28,733 nucleotides of DNA from a virus, in the IMG/VR virus record IMGVR_UViG_3300040809_000734, positions 1 through 28,733 of that record; one strand, written 5' to 3'. The position numbers and the translations under genes were made by a program. Positions 1-7,197 of the stretch are shown piece by piece. Every line of letters starts with the position of its first letter. The stretch's first letter is position 1. The notes under the pieces were generated by a model. That model saw only the letters and a program-made list of their open reading frames with translations. It was not told the DNA's origin and searched no databases.

Positions 1-1
1 A

Positions 2-907
2 TTTACTGATGAAGAATTACAACAACTACAAGAAGCACTCAACAACGAAATGTCTGTAAGAGCTGCCGCTAGAGATATTCTTGGTAAGGAATCTAGAGAG
101 AGTTCTATTAGGAATGCTATTAAGAGAGGTGAGCTTAGTAGAGGAGAGCCTACTAAGAACCCTACTGAAACGTTTAATGTCCGTACTGTAGATACTAAAG
201 AGTATGACAACTCAAGTGTTCTTGTAATCAGTGATATGCACATACCTTATCAACACCCTGATGCAATTGAATTCTTACAGTACCTTAAGGATAAGTATCA
301 ACCCACAAGGGTTATCTGTACAGGTGATGAACTAGATAAACATGCTCTGAGTTACCATGATAGCGATCCAGACTTAGCCAGTGCAGGGGATGAACTTAAG
401 AAGAGTTTACCTACTATAGCAACTCTTAAAGAAATGTTTCCTGTAATGGACTTGATTGATTCTAATCACGGGAGTATGGTATGGAGAAAAGCTAAGACAC
501 ATGGTATCCCTAAACACTACATTAAAAGTTACAATGAGGTACTTGGTGTAGATGATGGCTGGCGATGGCACTTTGATTTAACTATTACATTACCTAATGG
601 GCAGAAATGTTACTTCCATCACGGTAAGACCTCTCAAGTGTTACGCCTATCACAGCAGATGGGTATGTGTGCAGTACAGGGGCATTATCATGAAACGTTT
701 GGAATCTCTTACTGGGGCAACCCTACAGGACTCTATTGGGGATTACAGTGTGGGTGTTTGATTGACGATAAATCTCTTGCATTCAGCTATAATAATGTTA
801 ATATTAAGAGACCTATCATTGGTACGGCAGTAATTATCAACGGTCAACCTATATTAGAGCCTATGGTATTGGATGACAATGGTAGATGGTTATACCGTAA
901 AAGCTAA
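2..907 (+). CDS. Metallophosphoesterase with N-terminal helix-turn-helix, 5' end outside window
   Basis: This is a calcineurin-like metallophosphoesterase, probably acting on phosphoester or nucleotide/nucleic-acid substrates in the cytoplasm. The frame is open to the left edge. The first internal ATG (position 50) has no ribosome-binding site, and the upstream residues continue a helical, helix-turn-helix-like segment (SVRAAARDILG, then IRNAIKRG). The true start therefore lies outside the window. Counting from the ATG at 50, the two-metal motifs are D62-x-H64, G92-D93 with D96, a variant N139-H140 (SNHG instead of GNHD/E), H190-H191 and G211-H-Y-H214. All metal-ligand positions are present, so the enzyme is likely active. 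An HTH-like N-terminus suggests that DNA or RNA guides the phosphoesterase. The substrate is unknown. Confidence 0.8.
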   Translation, partial: FTDEELQQLQEALNNEMSVRAAARDILGKESRESSIRNAIKRGELSRGEPTKNPTETFNVRTVDTKEYDNSSVLVISDMHIPYQHPDAIEFLQYLKDKYQPTRVICTGDELDKHALSYHDSDPDLASAGDELKKSLPTIATLKEMFPVMDLIDSNHGSMVWRKAKTHGIPKHYIKSYNEVLGVDDGWRWHFDLTITLPNGQKCYFHHGKTSQVLRLSQQMGMCAVQGHYHETFGISYWGNPTGLYWGLQCGCLIDDKSLAFSYNNVNIKRPIIGTAVIINGQPILEPMVLDDNGRWLYRKS

Positions 908-956
908 TATCGTTTAACATTAAAAGCTAGACAAGGATGTTCTATTAGGATACACT

Positions 957-1106
957 ATGAAGATTAGAATACATTACGATTTCAAAGATGTTACAGGTGT
1001 TGGTGATGTAAAAGTTACTAACTTGGATGGTACGGATGTTACAGATAGTTTTATAGTTGAACCCTATATTTGGTGTACTTTTTTAGATAAAAACTTGGAG
1101 GTATAG
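957..1106 (+). CDS. Small hypothetical protein, 49 aa
   Basis: The ATG at 957 follows AGGA (947-950) by six bases. The 49-codon frame ends at TAG 1104-1106, two bases before the thyA start. The product begins [12 protein letters not shown], is soluble and slightly acidic, and has no recognisable domain. Its tight fit between two genes, with its own ribosome-binding site and with the thyA ribosome-binding site inside its last codons, argues that it is real and translationally linked to thyA. Function unknown. Confidence 0.6.
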   Translation: MKIRIHYDFKDVTGVGDVKVTNLDGTDVTDSFIVEPYIWCTFLDKNLEV

Positions 1107-1108
1107 AT

Positions 1109-1642
1109 TTGAATGCAGAACAACAATACCTAGAGATAGGTAAGCGTATAATCAAAGAGGGGGTATGGGTTGAGAATGAACGTACAGGAAAACGATGCCT
1201 TACAATCATTGATGCCAGTATGGCTTACGATGTAGGGAATAAAGAGTTCCCTATGTTATCAACTAAACAGTGTTTCTGGAAGAGTGCTGTAGCTGAGAAG
1301 ACTGGATACTTAAGAGCATACACCTCCGCAAAAGACTTCAGAGAGCTTGGCACTAAGACTTGGGATATGAATGCCAATAAGACTAAAGCTTGGTTAGATA
1401 ACCCGTATAGGAAAGGTGTTGACGATATTGGTCTTGCTTATGGCGCTGTAGGTAGGAACTTTGGAGGTATTGACCTTCTAGATGGTATCTACGAGAAGTT
1501 ATGCAAAGGTATTGATGATAGAGGGTTGATACTTACCTATTGGAAACCTGATGAGTTTCATAAAGCTTGCCTTAGACCTTGTATGTACTCTCACCATTTT
1601 AGCTTACTAGGTGATACACTACATTTGACATCTACACAGCGT
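1109..1642 (+). CDS. thyA: Thymidylate synthase, exon 1 (residues 1-178)
   Basis: Thymidylate synthase methylates dUMP to dTMP using methylene-tetrahydrofolate. The start is TTG at 1109, seven bases after GGAGG (1097-1101); no in-frame ATG precedes the conserved sequence. Exon 1 carries the N-terminal half and the catalytic cysteine in the LRPC motif (E. coli LAPC). Translation without splicing would stop at TAA 1643-1645, right after ...STQR. The family continues here with a conserved serine-x-aspartate and LGLPFN, which are found in the + strand frame from 2800. The splice junction is therefore placed after the U of CGT (1642). Spliced with exon 2 the protein is 284 aa, close to the T4 Td length. 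The enzyme pairs functionally with the DHFR encoded downstream. Confidence 0.93.
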
Positions 1643-1739
1643 TAACTTGAGCGCCCTTATGTAGAAATACATATTGAATAACTTTACTAAACAGGGGAAC
1701 TCTCATTGAGACAATCCTGTACTAAATTACATAAAATAA

Positions 1740-1768
1740 TTGACAGTATTGTATATGCATAGTATACT
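1740..1768 (+). promoter_or_regulatory. Sigma70-type promoter inside the thyA intron
   Basis: TTGACA at 1740-1745, a spacer of exactly 17 bases and TATACT at 1763-1768 (6/6 and 5/6 to consensus). The predicted start falls near 1775, about 20 bases before the endonuclease ATG at 1796, leaving room for the AGAGAGG ribosome-binding site. It would allow endonuclease expression independent of the thyA pre-mRNA. Confidence 0.6.
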
Positions 1769-1795
1769 GAAGTTTTCATTTCCAGAGAGGTAAAT

Positions 1796-2617
1796 ATGAA
1801 TTACATATACATGATATCCAATATAAACAACGGTAAATTTTACATAGGCTCTACCACACAGTACAAGAAGAGGTTTTCAAGACATAAAGAAACTCTTAAA
1901 CTTAATACACACCATAATAAAACTTTACAAGAAGATTACAATACTCATGGGGAGGAAGCTTTCTCTTATATCTTACTAGAGGAGTTACCATGTGAAGAAT
2001 CTTTGAGGTCAAGAGAGCAAGACTATCTTGATATGTATTACGAAAGTGGTATACTTTATAATATATCTAAACATGCTACCTGCGGAGACTTACTCTCGTA
2101 CCATCCTAACAAAGAGGATATAGTTAGCCGTATATCTGCAACTTTACTTGAGAAAAATAGTAAGATGACAGAAGCGGAAAGGAAAGAACTTTGGGGTAAG
2201 AACGGCGAAGAAAATGGTATGTACGGAAGAACTCACACAGAAGCTTCTAGGAAAAAGATATCTGAGAATATAAAAAGGTTCTACGAAAATAATGAATCTT
2301 ATAGGAAAGGTAAAACTTTTGAAGAGTTATTTGGAGAAGAAGAAGCTATCAGGTTAAGAAAGAATCTAAGTGATCATGCCAAAAACCGTACAGGTAATAA
2401 GAACCCTTTTTATGGTAAGACACATACTCCTGAAACAAGAGAGAAGTTATCTAAAATACACACAGGTAGAAGTAACCCTAGTTGTTGGAAAGCTGTGTCT
2501 TGTGAAGGGGTAGTGTACGAATCTATAAGTAAAGCTGCAAACCATTTTAATGTCTGTGGCGGGACCATAATACACCGTATCAAGAGTAAAAATTACCCAG
2601 ATTATTTTTATGTATAA
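1796..2617 (+). CDS. Intron-encoded GIY-YIG homing endonuclease (I-TevI-like)
   Basis: This site-specific endonuclease (273 aa) is expected to cut intronless thyA alleles and spread the intron. The N-terminus has the GIY-YIG fold: YIYMISN, then KFYIGST and KKRFSRH with the catalytic arginine. A glutamate follows near residue 73 (LRSREQDYL). The C-terminal part has two NUMOD3-type motifs (NGMYGRTHT near residue 140 and NPFYGKTHT near residue 203). It ends with a NUMOD1/helix-turn-helix-like tail (YESISKAANHF). This is the I-TevI plan of a catalytic head, linker and modular DNA-binding tail. The start ATG follows AGAGAGG by five bases and its own promoter lies upstream. The last codons and the stop overlap the 3' arm of an intron stem. 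Confidence 0.9.
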   Translation: MNYIYMISNINNGKFYIGSTTQYKKRFSRHKETLKLNTHHNKTLQEDYNTHGEEAFSYILLEELPCEESLRSREQDYLDMYYESGILYNISKHATCGDLLSYHPNKEDIVSRISATLLEKNSKMTEAERKELWGKNGEENGMYGRTHTEASRKKISENIKRFYENNESYRKGKTFEELFGEEEAIRLRKNLSDHAKNRTGNKNPFYGKTHTPETREKLSKIHTGRSNPSCWKAVSCEGVVYESISKAANHFNVCGGTIIHRIKSKNYPDYFYV

Positions 2618-2799
2618 ATGTGCAACGACTATCGAAAGCACGCATAGCGTAGTAAGTAGAGTAGGCTTCAAGTGAAGTCGAAAAGTAAAGAACCTTAACA
2701 GGTAGTGCTGAAGGTTGTGATATAGTCTAATCTGTATGGTGACATACAGCAGTTCATAAGAGAACGTACCTAGAGTAACGAACTAGGTAGAATATAATG

Positions 2800-3120
2800 T
2801 CAGTAGATGTACCATTAGGTTTACCTTTTAATATGTTACAGTGTTATTTCTTGTTAGATGCAATGGCTAAGGTTACAGGACATAAAGCTGGTAAAGTTTT
2901 CCATAAGATGGTTAACGTACATATCTACGAAGATCAGTTAGACCTACTTGAAGAACAACTAAGCAGGAAACCTTTAACGAAAGCTGATGGGTTTGATCCT
3001 AAGTTTGAATTACCAGAAGATTTAACTTACGAGAAACTACTTACAACGTTTACTCCTTCAGATTGTACATTGACAGGGTATAAACATTTAGGTAGAATAG
3101 ATTACCCCTTTAGTGAATGA
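2800..3120 (+). CDS. thyA: Thymidylate synthase, exon 2 (residues 179-284)
   Basis: This is the C-terminal part of thymidylate synthase. It begins with SVDVPLGLPFN, matching the dUMP-binding RSxDxxLGLPFN region that continues from exon 1 ...TQR. Next come the conserved helix (LLDAMAKVTG) and the VHIYEDQLDLLEEQLSR segment, equivalent to the E. coli dUMP-binding HLYxNH region. The ATG at 2797-2799 belongs to the intron end and is not a start: no ribosome-binding site precedes it and the alignment with the family begins at the serine. The end of this exon overlaps a predicted promoter for the next genes (3070-3098). Confidence 0.92.
   Translation, partial: SVDVPLGLPFNMLQCYFLLDAMAKVTGHKAGKVFHKMVNVHIYEDQLDLLEEQLSRKPLTKADGFDPKFELPEDLTYEKLLTTFTPSDCTLTGYKHLGRIDYPFSE
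3070..3098 (+). promoter_or_regulatory. Sigma70-type promoter in the 3' end of thyA
   Basis: TTGACA (3070-3075), 17 bases, TAGAAT (3093-3098), giving 6/6 and 5/6 consensus matches. It lies inside thyA exon 2 and 43 bases before the next start codon (3142), well placed to drive the small gene and dhfr. Confidence 0.5.
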
Positions 3121-3141
3121 TACAACAAGAGGAGAACCGTT

Positions 3142-3372
3142 ATGAAACTCATTACAAAAAGGTCAACGTATAAGAAACCAACCACAGCAGACCTCTACAT
3201 GAGGAACCTTAAGACGTTACACAAGTTGAAAGTCCTTGTAGATAGAATCTATGCAGATGAACATTTAAAGCAACCAGAACTATCTACAGCTTTATTTGAT
3301 TCGTGTGATGACCTAAAGGAAACAATTAGAACTATCCTCTACCTACAAAGAGCCAGAAAGGAGAAATCTTAA
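3142..3372 (+). CDS. Hypothetical protein, 76 aa, upstream of dhfr
   Basis: A basic, helical small protein of unknown function (MKLITKRSTYKK..., then leucine-rich amphipathic segments). The ATG follows AGGAG (3130-3134) by seven bases. Its stop TAA shares one base with the dhfr start (TAATG), so the two are translationally coupled. It sits between thyA and dhfr, which suggests a role in or around the thymidylate cycle, but no domain is recognised. Confidence 0.7.
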   Translation: MKLITKRSTYKKPTTADLYMRNLKTLHKLKVLVDRIYADEHLKQPELSTALFDSCDDLKETIRTILYLQRARKEKS

Positions 3373-3812
3373 TGGATGCAATATTCGCAAGTGGTCTTAA
3401 CGGAGAATTTGGTTTTGAAGGTAGACTGCCTTGGGATCATATACCAGAAGATATGAAGTTCTTTAAAGAGACTACTATGGGGAAGGTATTGGTCTGTGGG
3501 AAGAATACTTATGAGAGCCTGCAAGTATTGCCACCCCTAAAAGGAAGAACTCTTGAGTTAGTTTCCCGTAGAGATGATATCTTTGAAGGTAATACCTCTG
3601 ATAGTTTGATTATCGGAGGAACTTCTCTTTTAACTGTTGACAATCTTAAGAAATGTGATACAATCTACCATACACTTGTCTTAGGAAGCTTTGAAGCTGA
3701 TACGTTTATCAATGAAGAAGTTATCGAGTATCTTGAGACCTTGAAAGATGAAACTATAATGGTTACTGATAATATTGTGATTAGTAAGTATACTAGAAAG
3801 GTAGGCACATGA
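3372..3812 (+). CDS. folA: Dihydrofolate reductase
   Basis: It reduces dihydrofolate to tetrahydrofolate with NADPH, regenerating the cofactor consumed by thymidylate synthase. At 146 aa it is slightly shorter than E. coli DHFR (159). Recognisable elements are LPWD in the substrate loop, IPEDMKFFKETTMGK with the proton-relay aspartate (E. coli D27 equivalent), the NADPH-binding GKNTYESL segment and the conserved IIGGTSLL double glycine. The start overlaps the stop of the preceding gene by one base. Its own stop overlaps the next start (ATGA at 3809-3812). The enzyme looks complete. Confidence 0.92.
   Translation: MDAIFASGLNGEFGFEGRLPWDHIPEDMKFFKETTMGKVLVCGKNTYESLQVLPPLKGRTLELVSRRDDIFEGNTSDSLIIGGTSLLTVDNLKKCDTIYHTLVLGSFEADTFINEEVIEYLETLKDETIMVTDNIVISKYTRKVGT
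3637..3664 (+). promoter_or_regulatory. Possible promoter within dhfr
   Basis: TTGACA (3637-3642), 16 bases, TACAAT (3659-3664). It could serve the 98-aa gene starting at 3809, but the distance of about 145 bases is long. Lower confidence than the promoters with 17-bp spacers. Confidence 0.3.
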
Positions 3813-4105
3813 AGATAGAAAACTGGCAGAGAAGGTCTTTCAAGCGCTCTCTTAAGTGGAATGCCTCTTGCTATGAATATTATTGTAAGAGAGATAGCCA
3901 TAGAGAGTGCATAACAATCTTCAATGGGAGTAATTACAGTTGGAAGAAAGTTATAAGACAGTCTGAAAAAGAACGACAACGTATTGACTATTACCGTAAG
4001 ATTGACTACAATAGAGATACTTCACTGTGTATTATTAGGGTGAACCGTGTTAAGAGTTATCTTGCTAGAAAGAGACTTAAGAGATTATTAGAGGAGGGGA
4101 AATAG
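3809..4105 (+). CDS. Hypothetical basic protein, 98 aa
   Basis: The start codon overlaps the dhfr stop (ATGA), so translation is coupled; a weak AAAGG lies upstream. The product is strongly basic and rich in Arg, Lys and Tyr (RKRLKRLLEEGK at the end), with a WKKVIRQSEKERQRI helix. This composition suits nucleic-acid binding, but no family is recognised. There is no membrane segment or signal peptide. Confidence 0.65.
   Translation: MKIENWQRRSFKRSLKWNASCYEYYCKRDSHRECITIFNGSNYSWKKVIRQSEKERQRIDYYRKIDYNRDTSLCIIRVNRVKSYLARKRLKRLLEEGK
3984..4012 (+). promoter_or_regulatory. Possible promoter within the 98-aa gene
   Basis: TTGACT (3984-3989), 17 bases, TACAAT (4007-4012). It lies about 200 bases before the next well-supported start (4216) and about 95 bases before the ATA-started frame at 4109. 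Confidence 0.35.
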
Positions 4106-4108
4106 AAT

Positions 4109-4174
4109 ATAGCTAAGGTTTATCTTAAAGAAGATGGTGCAGAATATTGTTATGAATTAAGTGTCTCCCTTTAA
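4109..4174 (+). pseudogene. Possible decayed 21-codon gene with ATA in place of the start codon
   Basis: After the strong ribosome-binding site GAGGAGGGG (4091-4099) an open frame runs from ATA 4109 to TAA 4172-4174. It reads like the start of a protein (xAKVYLKEDGAEYCYELSVSL), but the first codon is ATA rather than ATG. Either the start mutated and the gene died, or the non-canonical codon is used. The remaining intergenic bases to 4215 hold only the ribosome-binding site of the next gene. Confidence 0.25.
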
Positions 4175-4215
4175 GATAGGTTTTCCATTTAACGCATAGA
4201 GGGGAGAGAACAACC

Positions 4216-4515
4216 ATGAAGAAGTATTTAGCTTTCAGAGATAAAATCCCAATGGAAGAGTGCGATTTACATTACATACCAACGGGTATCATCTGTAACA
4301 CTTCAGAGGTGATCGAAAAAGGTTGTCGTAGTTTGAAAGATTATAGTGTAATATATTTTGATGTACAAGGTAAGTGCTGTAGTGAGTGGCGAGGGGTAGA
4401 GGAAGTAGATGTATTCACAATATCGGAAGAATCTTGGGAGCAGATAGATCGTAAAGCTAGGGATGCAGAAGATACACCTTACATCAAGGAGAACAACTAT
4501 GACAGAACGCACTAA
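4216..4515 (+). CDS. Hypothetical protein, 99 aa
   Basis: The ATG follows GAGGGGAGAG (4199-4208). The product is soluble and acidic, with several cysteines (MEECDLHYIP, IICNTS, KGCRS, GKCCSEW) that do not form an obvious CxxC zinc site. The end overlaps the start of the next small gene (4499) by 17 bases, so the two are probably co-translated. No recognised family. Confidence 0.65.
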   Translation: MKKYLAFRDKIPMEECDLHYIPTGIICNTSEVIEKGCRSLKDYSVIYFDVQGKCCSEWRGVEEVDVFTISEESWEQIDRKARDAEDTPYIKENNYDRTH

Positions 4516-4633
4516 TGATTACAAAACCTGTTTAGATACCATCTACTTGTTACAAGAATTAAAGTACACCGTTAAAAGCATTACTGGTGATGGACATAAT
4601 TTTAGGTTATACCATAACCAAGAGGGAGCCTAA
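4499..4633 (+). CDS. Small hypothetical protein, 44 aa
   Basis: The ATG at 4499 follows AAGGAG (4486-4491) by seven bases and overlaps the preceding gene. The 44-residue product starts MTERTNDYKTCLDT and stops at TAA 4631-4633, three bases before the Dam methylase. An AGAGGGAG ribosome-binding site for the methylase lies within its last codons. Function unknown. Confidence 0.55.
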   Translation: MTERTNDYKTCLDTIYLLQELKYTVKSITGDGHNFRLYHNQEGA

Positions 4634-4636
4634 AAC

Positions 4637-5245
4637 ATGAACAATGATTTAATGTTCTCATCTAAGGATCAGAACTGGGCAACCCGTATTAGCACATTCA
4701 AGGATATAGAAAGTAAACTCAATAGACAATACTTAATAGATCCATGCTGTGAAGAACATACTGCTAAGTGTCCTAAGTATATCACTAAAGAGGATGACCT
4801 ATTCAGTATAGGTGATCTAAGAGAACATTTTGATATCGAATCTTCTGATGAATTGCAAATCTTTATGAACCCTCCTTACGGTAGGGTACAGTTTAAGTTT
4901 GTAAATTACGTTAAAAACTTATGTGAACTCGATAGTAAGTTGATCGTAGATGTATTAATACCCGCTAGGACCGACACACGGTTATTTCACGAACTAGTGT
5001 TACCATATGCAACAACTATTAGGTTCATCCGAGGAAGACTTACGTTCGGTACTGACGCTTATTGGGAGTATATGTGGAAGACAGAATACTTAGAGAATGG
5101 TAAGAAGAACTCTCTATACGGTAAACACGGTAAGACGAATCCTGCTGCTTTCCCTTCTATGGTGGTTAGCTTTGGAGAAGATAAACCTTTAAGTTATGAA
5201 ACTTTAGAGTTGACTAAAGCAGGTTATCCTGATATAGTATTGTAA
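4637..5245 (+). CDS. dam: Phage-type DNA N6-adenine methyltransferase (Dam family)
   Basis: This 202-aa protein matches the phage Dam family of adenine-N6 methylases. FSSKDQNWATR sits at the N-terminus and the catalytic NPPYG at residues 78-82. It also has the typical IPARTDTRLFHELV segment followed by IRFIRGRLTFG, and a C-terminal FPSMVVSF strand. It would transfer a methyl group from S-adenosylmethionine to adenine in phage DNA. Likely uses are protection from restriction or marking of replicated DNA. No partner endonuclease is nearby, so it is an orphan methylase. The target sequence is unknown. Confidence 0.85.
   Translation: MNNDLMFSSKDQNWATRISTFKDIESKLNRQYLIDPCCEEHTAKCPKYITKEDDLFSIGDLREHFDIESSDELQIFMNPPYGRVQFKFVNYVKNLCELDSKLIVDVLIPARTDTRLFHELVLPYATTIRFIRGRLTFGTDAYWEYMWKTEYLENGKKNSLYGKHGKTNPAAFPSMVVSFGEDKPLSYETLELTKAGYPDIVL
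5210..5238 (+). promoter_or_regulatory. Sigma70-type promoter in the 3' end of dam
   Basis: TTGACT (5210-5215), 17 bases, TATAGT (5233-5238), each 5/6 to consensus. It lies within the last dam codons, 30 bases before the next start codon at 5269. Confidence 0.5.
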
Positions 5246-5268
5246 AATTAATTAAGAGAGAGTGTTCT

Positions 5269-5484
5269 ATGAGTTTAACTAAATGTCCCCTATGTAGAAA
5301 GACCTTTGATGAAGATGATCCTGACTTCTGCTACCCTATGACAAGACCTGATGAAGAAGGTAATCAAAGATGGTGGGCAGGTTGTACAGAGAGTTGTGGT
5401 AAAGGTTTTGAAGGAGATAGCAAGGAAGAGGTAATGACTAATTGGAATACTCTTAAAGAATTACATAGTAAGTTAACATATTAA
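5269..5484 (+). CDS. Small zinc-finger protein, Lar-like
   Basis: A 71-aa protein with two cysteine pairs, CPLC at residues 6-9 and CTESC at 39-43, followed by an SKEEVMTNWNTL helix. This order (CPxC, tryptophan-rich turn, CxxxC, then EAxxxWN) resembles the Lar/restriction-alleviation-like small zinc proteins found in prophages and phages. Restriction alleviation is known for Lar itself; for this protein it is only an inference. Its position next to the Dam methylase would fit an anti-restriction role. Ribosome-binding site AGAGAGAG precedes the ATG. Confidence 0.65.
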   Translation: MSLTKCPLCRKTFDEDDPDFCYPMTRPDEEGNQRWWAGCTESCGKGFEGDSKEEVMTNWNTLKELHSKLTY

Positions 5485-5498
5485 ATAGGAGACTAACA

Positions 5499-6032
5499 TT
5501 GAGTAATATTAATTGGAATGAAGCACCAGAAGGAACCACACATGCAGATTGTGAAGGGCACTTCTACTCTATTATAGTGGTGGATGGATTAAGAGATGAG
5601 AACTTATGGGATAGTAATTATGGCGGATGGCTTGGAGTAGATTTAACAGTAAAGAATCTATTCGAACTAATCCCTATCAGAGATTATATGTGGTACGATA
5701 AAGGTACTGTGATGATGTACCCATGTAAAGGAGAGCAATTCTTATGGAAGAACCAAATAGCCACAACCTTAGCAGTGACTTCCGAAGAGGATCTAGTATT
5801 CGAAGTGGAGGGCGAGGTACATACTTTAGGTCTACTATCTATGCAGTACATCCAACCACTACCGTCACCAACACAGTTAGCAGCACAGGCAGAGAAAGAG
5901 CTTAATAAAGAACTCTATGACTTGATTACTAAACGGGTGGTGAGTGGTAAACGTGATAGAGGACTAACTCCAGAACAAGTCTTTGAGAATTTATATTCTG
6001 AAGGGTATCGTATTTGTAAAGTAGAACAATAA
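5499..6032 (+). CDS. Hypothetical protein, 177 aa
   Basis: The start is TTG at 5499, seven bases after AGGAG (5487-5491). The N-terminal half is aromatic and acidic (INWNEAPEGTTHADCEGHFYS; DYMWYDKG; GEQFLWKNQ) and looks like a small beta domain. The C-terminal part is helical (AAQAEKELNKELYDLITKR). I do not recognise the family. It lies between the zinc protein and thioredoxin in the same transcription direction. Confidence 0.7.
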   Translation: MSNINWNEAPEGTTHADCEGHFYSIIVVDGLRDENLWDSNYGGWLGVDLTVKNLFELIPIRDYMWYDKGTVMMYPCKGEQFLWKNQIATTLAVTSEEDLVFEVEGEVHTLGLLSMQYIQPLPSPTQLAAQAEKELNKELYDLITKRVVSGKRDRGLTPEQVFENLYSEGYRICKVEQ

Positions 6033-6051
6033 CAACAAGAGGTAAATTAAA

Positions 6052-6303
6052 TTGAACGATGGATTAAATATTTTTAGTGCTTCATGGTGTGGACCATGTA
6101 AGATGTTAAAGGCTACATTAGACTCTAAGGAGATCCCCTATACAGTAGTGGACGTAGATGAGCAATCCTCCTTAGCAGCTTCCTATAACGTAAGAGGTGT
6201 CCCTACATGTATCTATGTTAAAGATGGTGTTGAGAAGGAACGCTTTACAGGAGTAGCTAAAGAGAATATCACTAAAGCAGAAGAACTGGTTAAGAATCTA
6301 TAA
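6052..6303 (+). CDS. Thioredoxin / glutaredoxin-like protein
   Basis: An 83-aa redox protein with the active-site motif WCGPC at residues 12-16 and the cis-proline in VRGVPTCIYV. It keeps a compact thioredoxin fold, shorter than host thioredoxin (108 aa). It lies directly before nrdA and nrdB and very likely supplies electrons to the phage ribonucleotide reductase, as NrdC does in T4. The start is TTG at 6052, eight bases after AGAGGT; no ATG is available in frame. Confidence 0.88.
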   Translation: MNDGLNIFSASWCGPCKMLKATLDSKEIPYTVVDVDEQSSLAASYNVRGVPTCIYVKDGVEKERFTGVAKENITKAEELVKNL

Positions 6304-6315
6304 GAGGTATTATGA

Positions 6316-7197
6316 ATGGAAGATATCTACGTAACTAAACGTAAAGGTGTGCGTGAGAAGTTTAATGCTGAGAAGATTAATGAGGTAGTGGAGAACTCGT
6401 GCTACGGTCTTAAAGGTGTATCTGCAAGCCAAATCATTATGAATGCTCACTTGCAATTCTATGATGGTGTTAAAAGTGAAGATATTCAGAAGATGCTTAT
6501 TAAATCTGCGGCAGACCTTATCACAGAATATGCACCTGATTATTCTAAAGCAGCAGCAAGACTTTTAGTTTTCCATATCCGTAAACAAGTCTTTGGGCAA
6601 TATGACTACCCAGACTTTTACGAACACATTGAAGAGAACGTTCTCCTATTTAAATATGATAAGGAAATCCTAGAAAAGTATAGTAAAGAAGAGATTGATG
6701 AGTTAGGTGATTATATTGACTCTGAGAGGGATTGTGAGCTACACTATGCTGCTATGGTTCAACTGGATAGCAAATACCTTGTACAGGATCGTAAGTCAGG
6801 GCAGAAGTTTGAAGCACCGCAGCAATTATTTATGTTAGTAGGTATGTGTCTATTCCAAGAAGAGTCTGAAGATATTAGATTACAGTATGTTAAAGATTTC
6901 TACGATGCAGTGAGCCTTAATAAGATTTCTTTACCTACACCTATTATGGCAGGCGTAAGAACACCTACTAGACAATTCAGCTCATGTACTCTTATAGATG
7001 CTGATGATAACCTATCTTCTATTAATGCTACTTCTAGTGCAATTGTTAACTACGCATCTAAGAGAGCTGGCATAGGGTTGAATGGTGGTAAGCTCAGGTC
7101 TTTAGGTAGCCCGATTAGAGGCGGCGAAGCAGTACATACAGGCGTTATTGGATTCTATAAATATTTCCAAAGCGCTTTGAAGAGTTGTTCACAGGGT
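6316..7197 (+). CDS. nrdA: Ribonucleotide reductase alpha subunit (class Ia), exon 1 (residues 1-294)
   Basis: This is the N-terminal part of the large subunit, which reduces NDPs to dNDPs. It contains an ATP-cone (VTKRKGVREKFNAEKINEVV) and the first redox cysteine, C224, in FSSCTLI (E. coli C225). The start ATG 6316 has AGAGGT seven bases upstream; the ATG at 6312 is out of frame. Unspliced translation would run seven codons past ...KSCSQG and stop at TAG 7216-7218. Family conservation continues only from 8096, so exon 1 ends at GGT 7195-7197. Spliced length is 756 aa, against 761 for E. coli. Confidence 0.94.

Larger units (their letters stand above)
1643..2799 (+). other. Group I intron (td-like, IA2 type) in thyA, carrying a GIY-YIG ORF
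   Basis: This self-splicing group I intron interrupts thyA. P1 can form between exon GCGU (1639-1642) and intron GCGC (1651-1654), with the required U.G at the splice site. P2 is a six-pair hairpin with a GAAA loop (1658-1673). Core elements include GATATAGTCT (2719-2728), a hairpin CTGTATG/CATACAG closed by GTGA (2732-2749) and a P9-like stem ACCTAG/CTAGGT (2768-2788). The intron ends in G (2799). The scaffold closely resembles the T4 td intron as I remember it. The ORF lies in the loop of a stem whose arms are 1728-1740 and 2601-2614. Exact ends are inferred from protein continuity and P1. Confidence 0.88.

Noticed and set aside
762-793. TTGACG and perfect TATAAT in the phosphoesterase gene
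   Set aside because: Spacer is 20 bases, too long for a standard promoter.
2447-2671. Reverse-strand open frame across the end of the thyA intron ORF
   Set aside because: Overlaps a well-supported endonuclease gene and intron core, has no ribosome-binding site and no family resemblance.
2797-2799. ATG as a start for a separate C-terminal thymidylate synthase gene
   Set aside because: It lies at the intron 3' end, has no ribosome-binding site, and the family alignment continues exactly from exon 1 to 2800.
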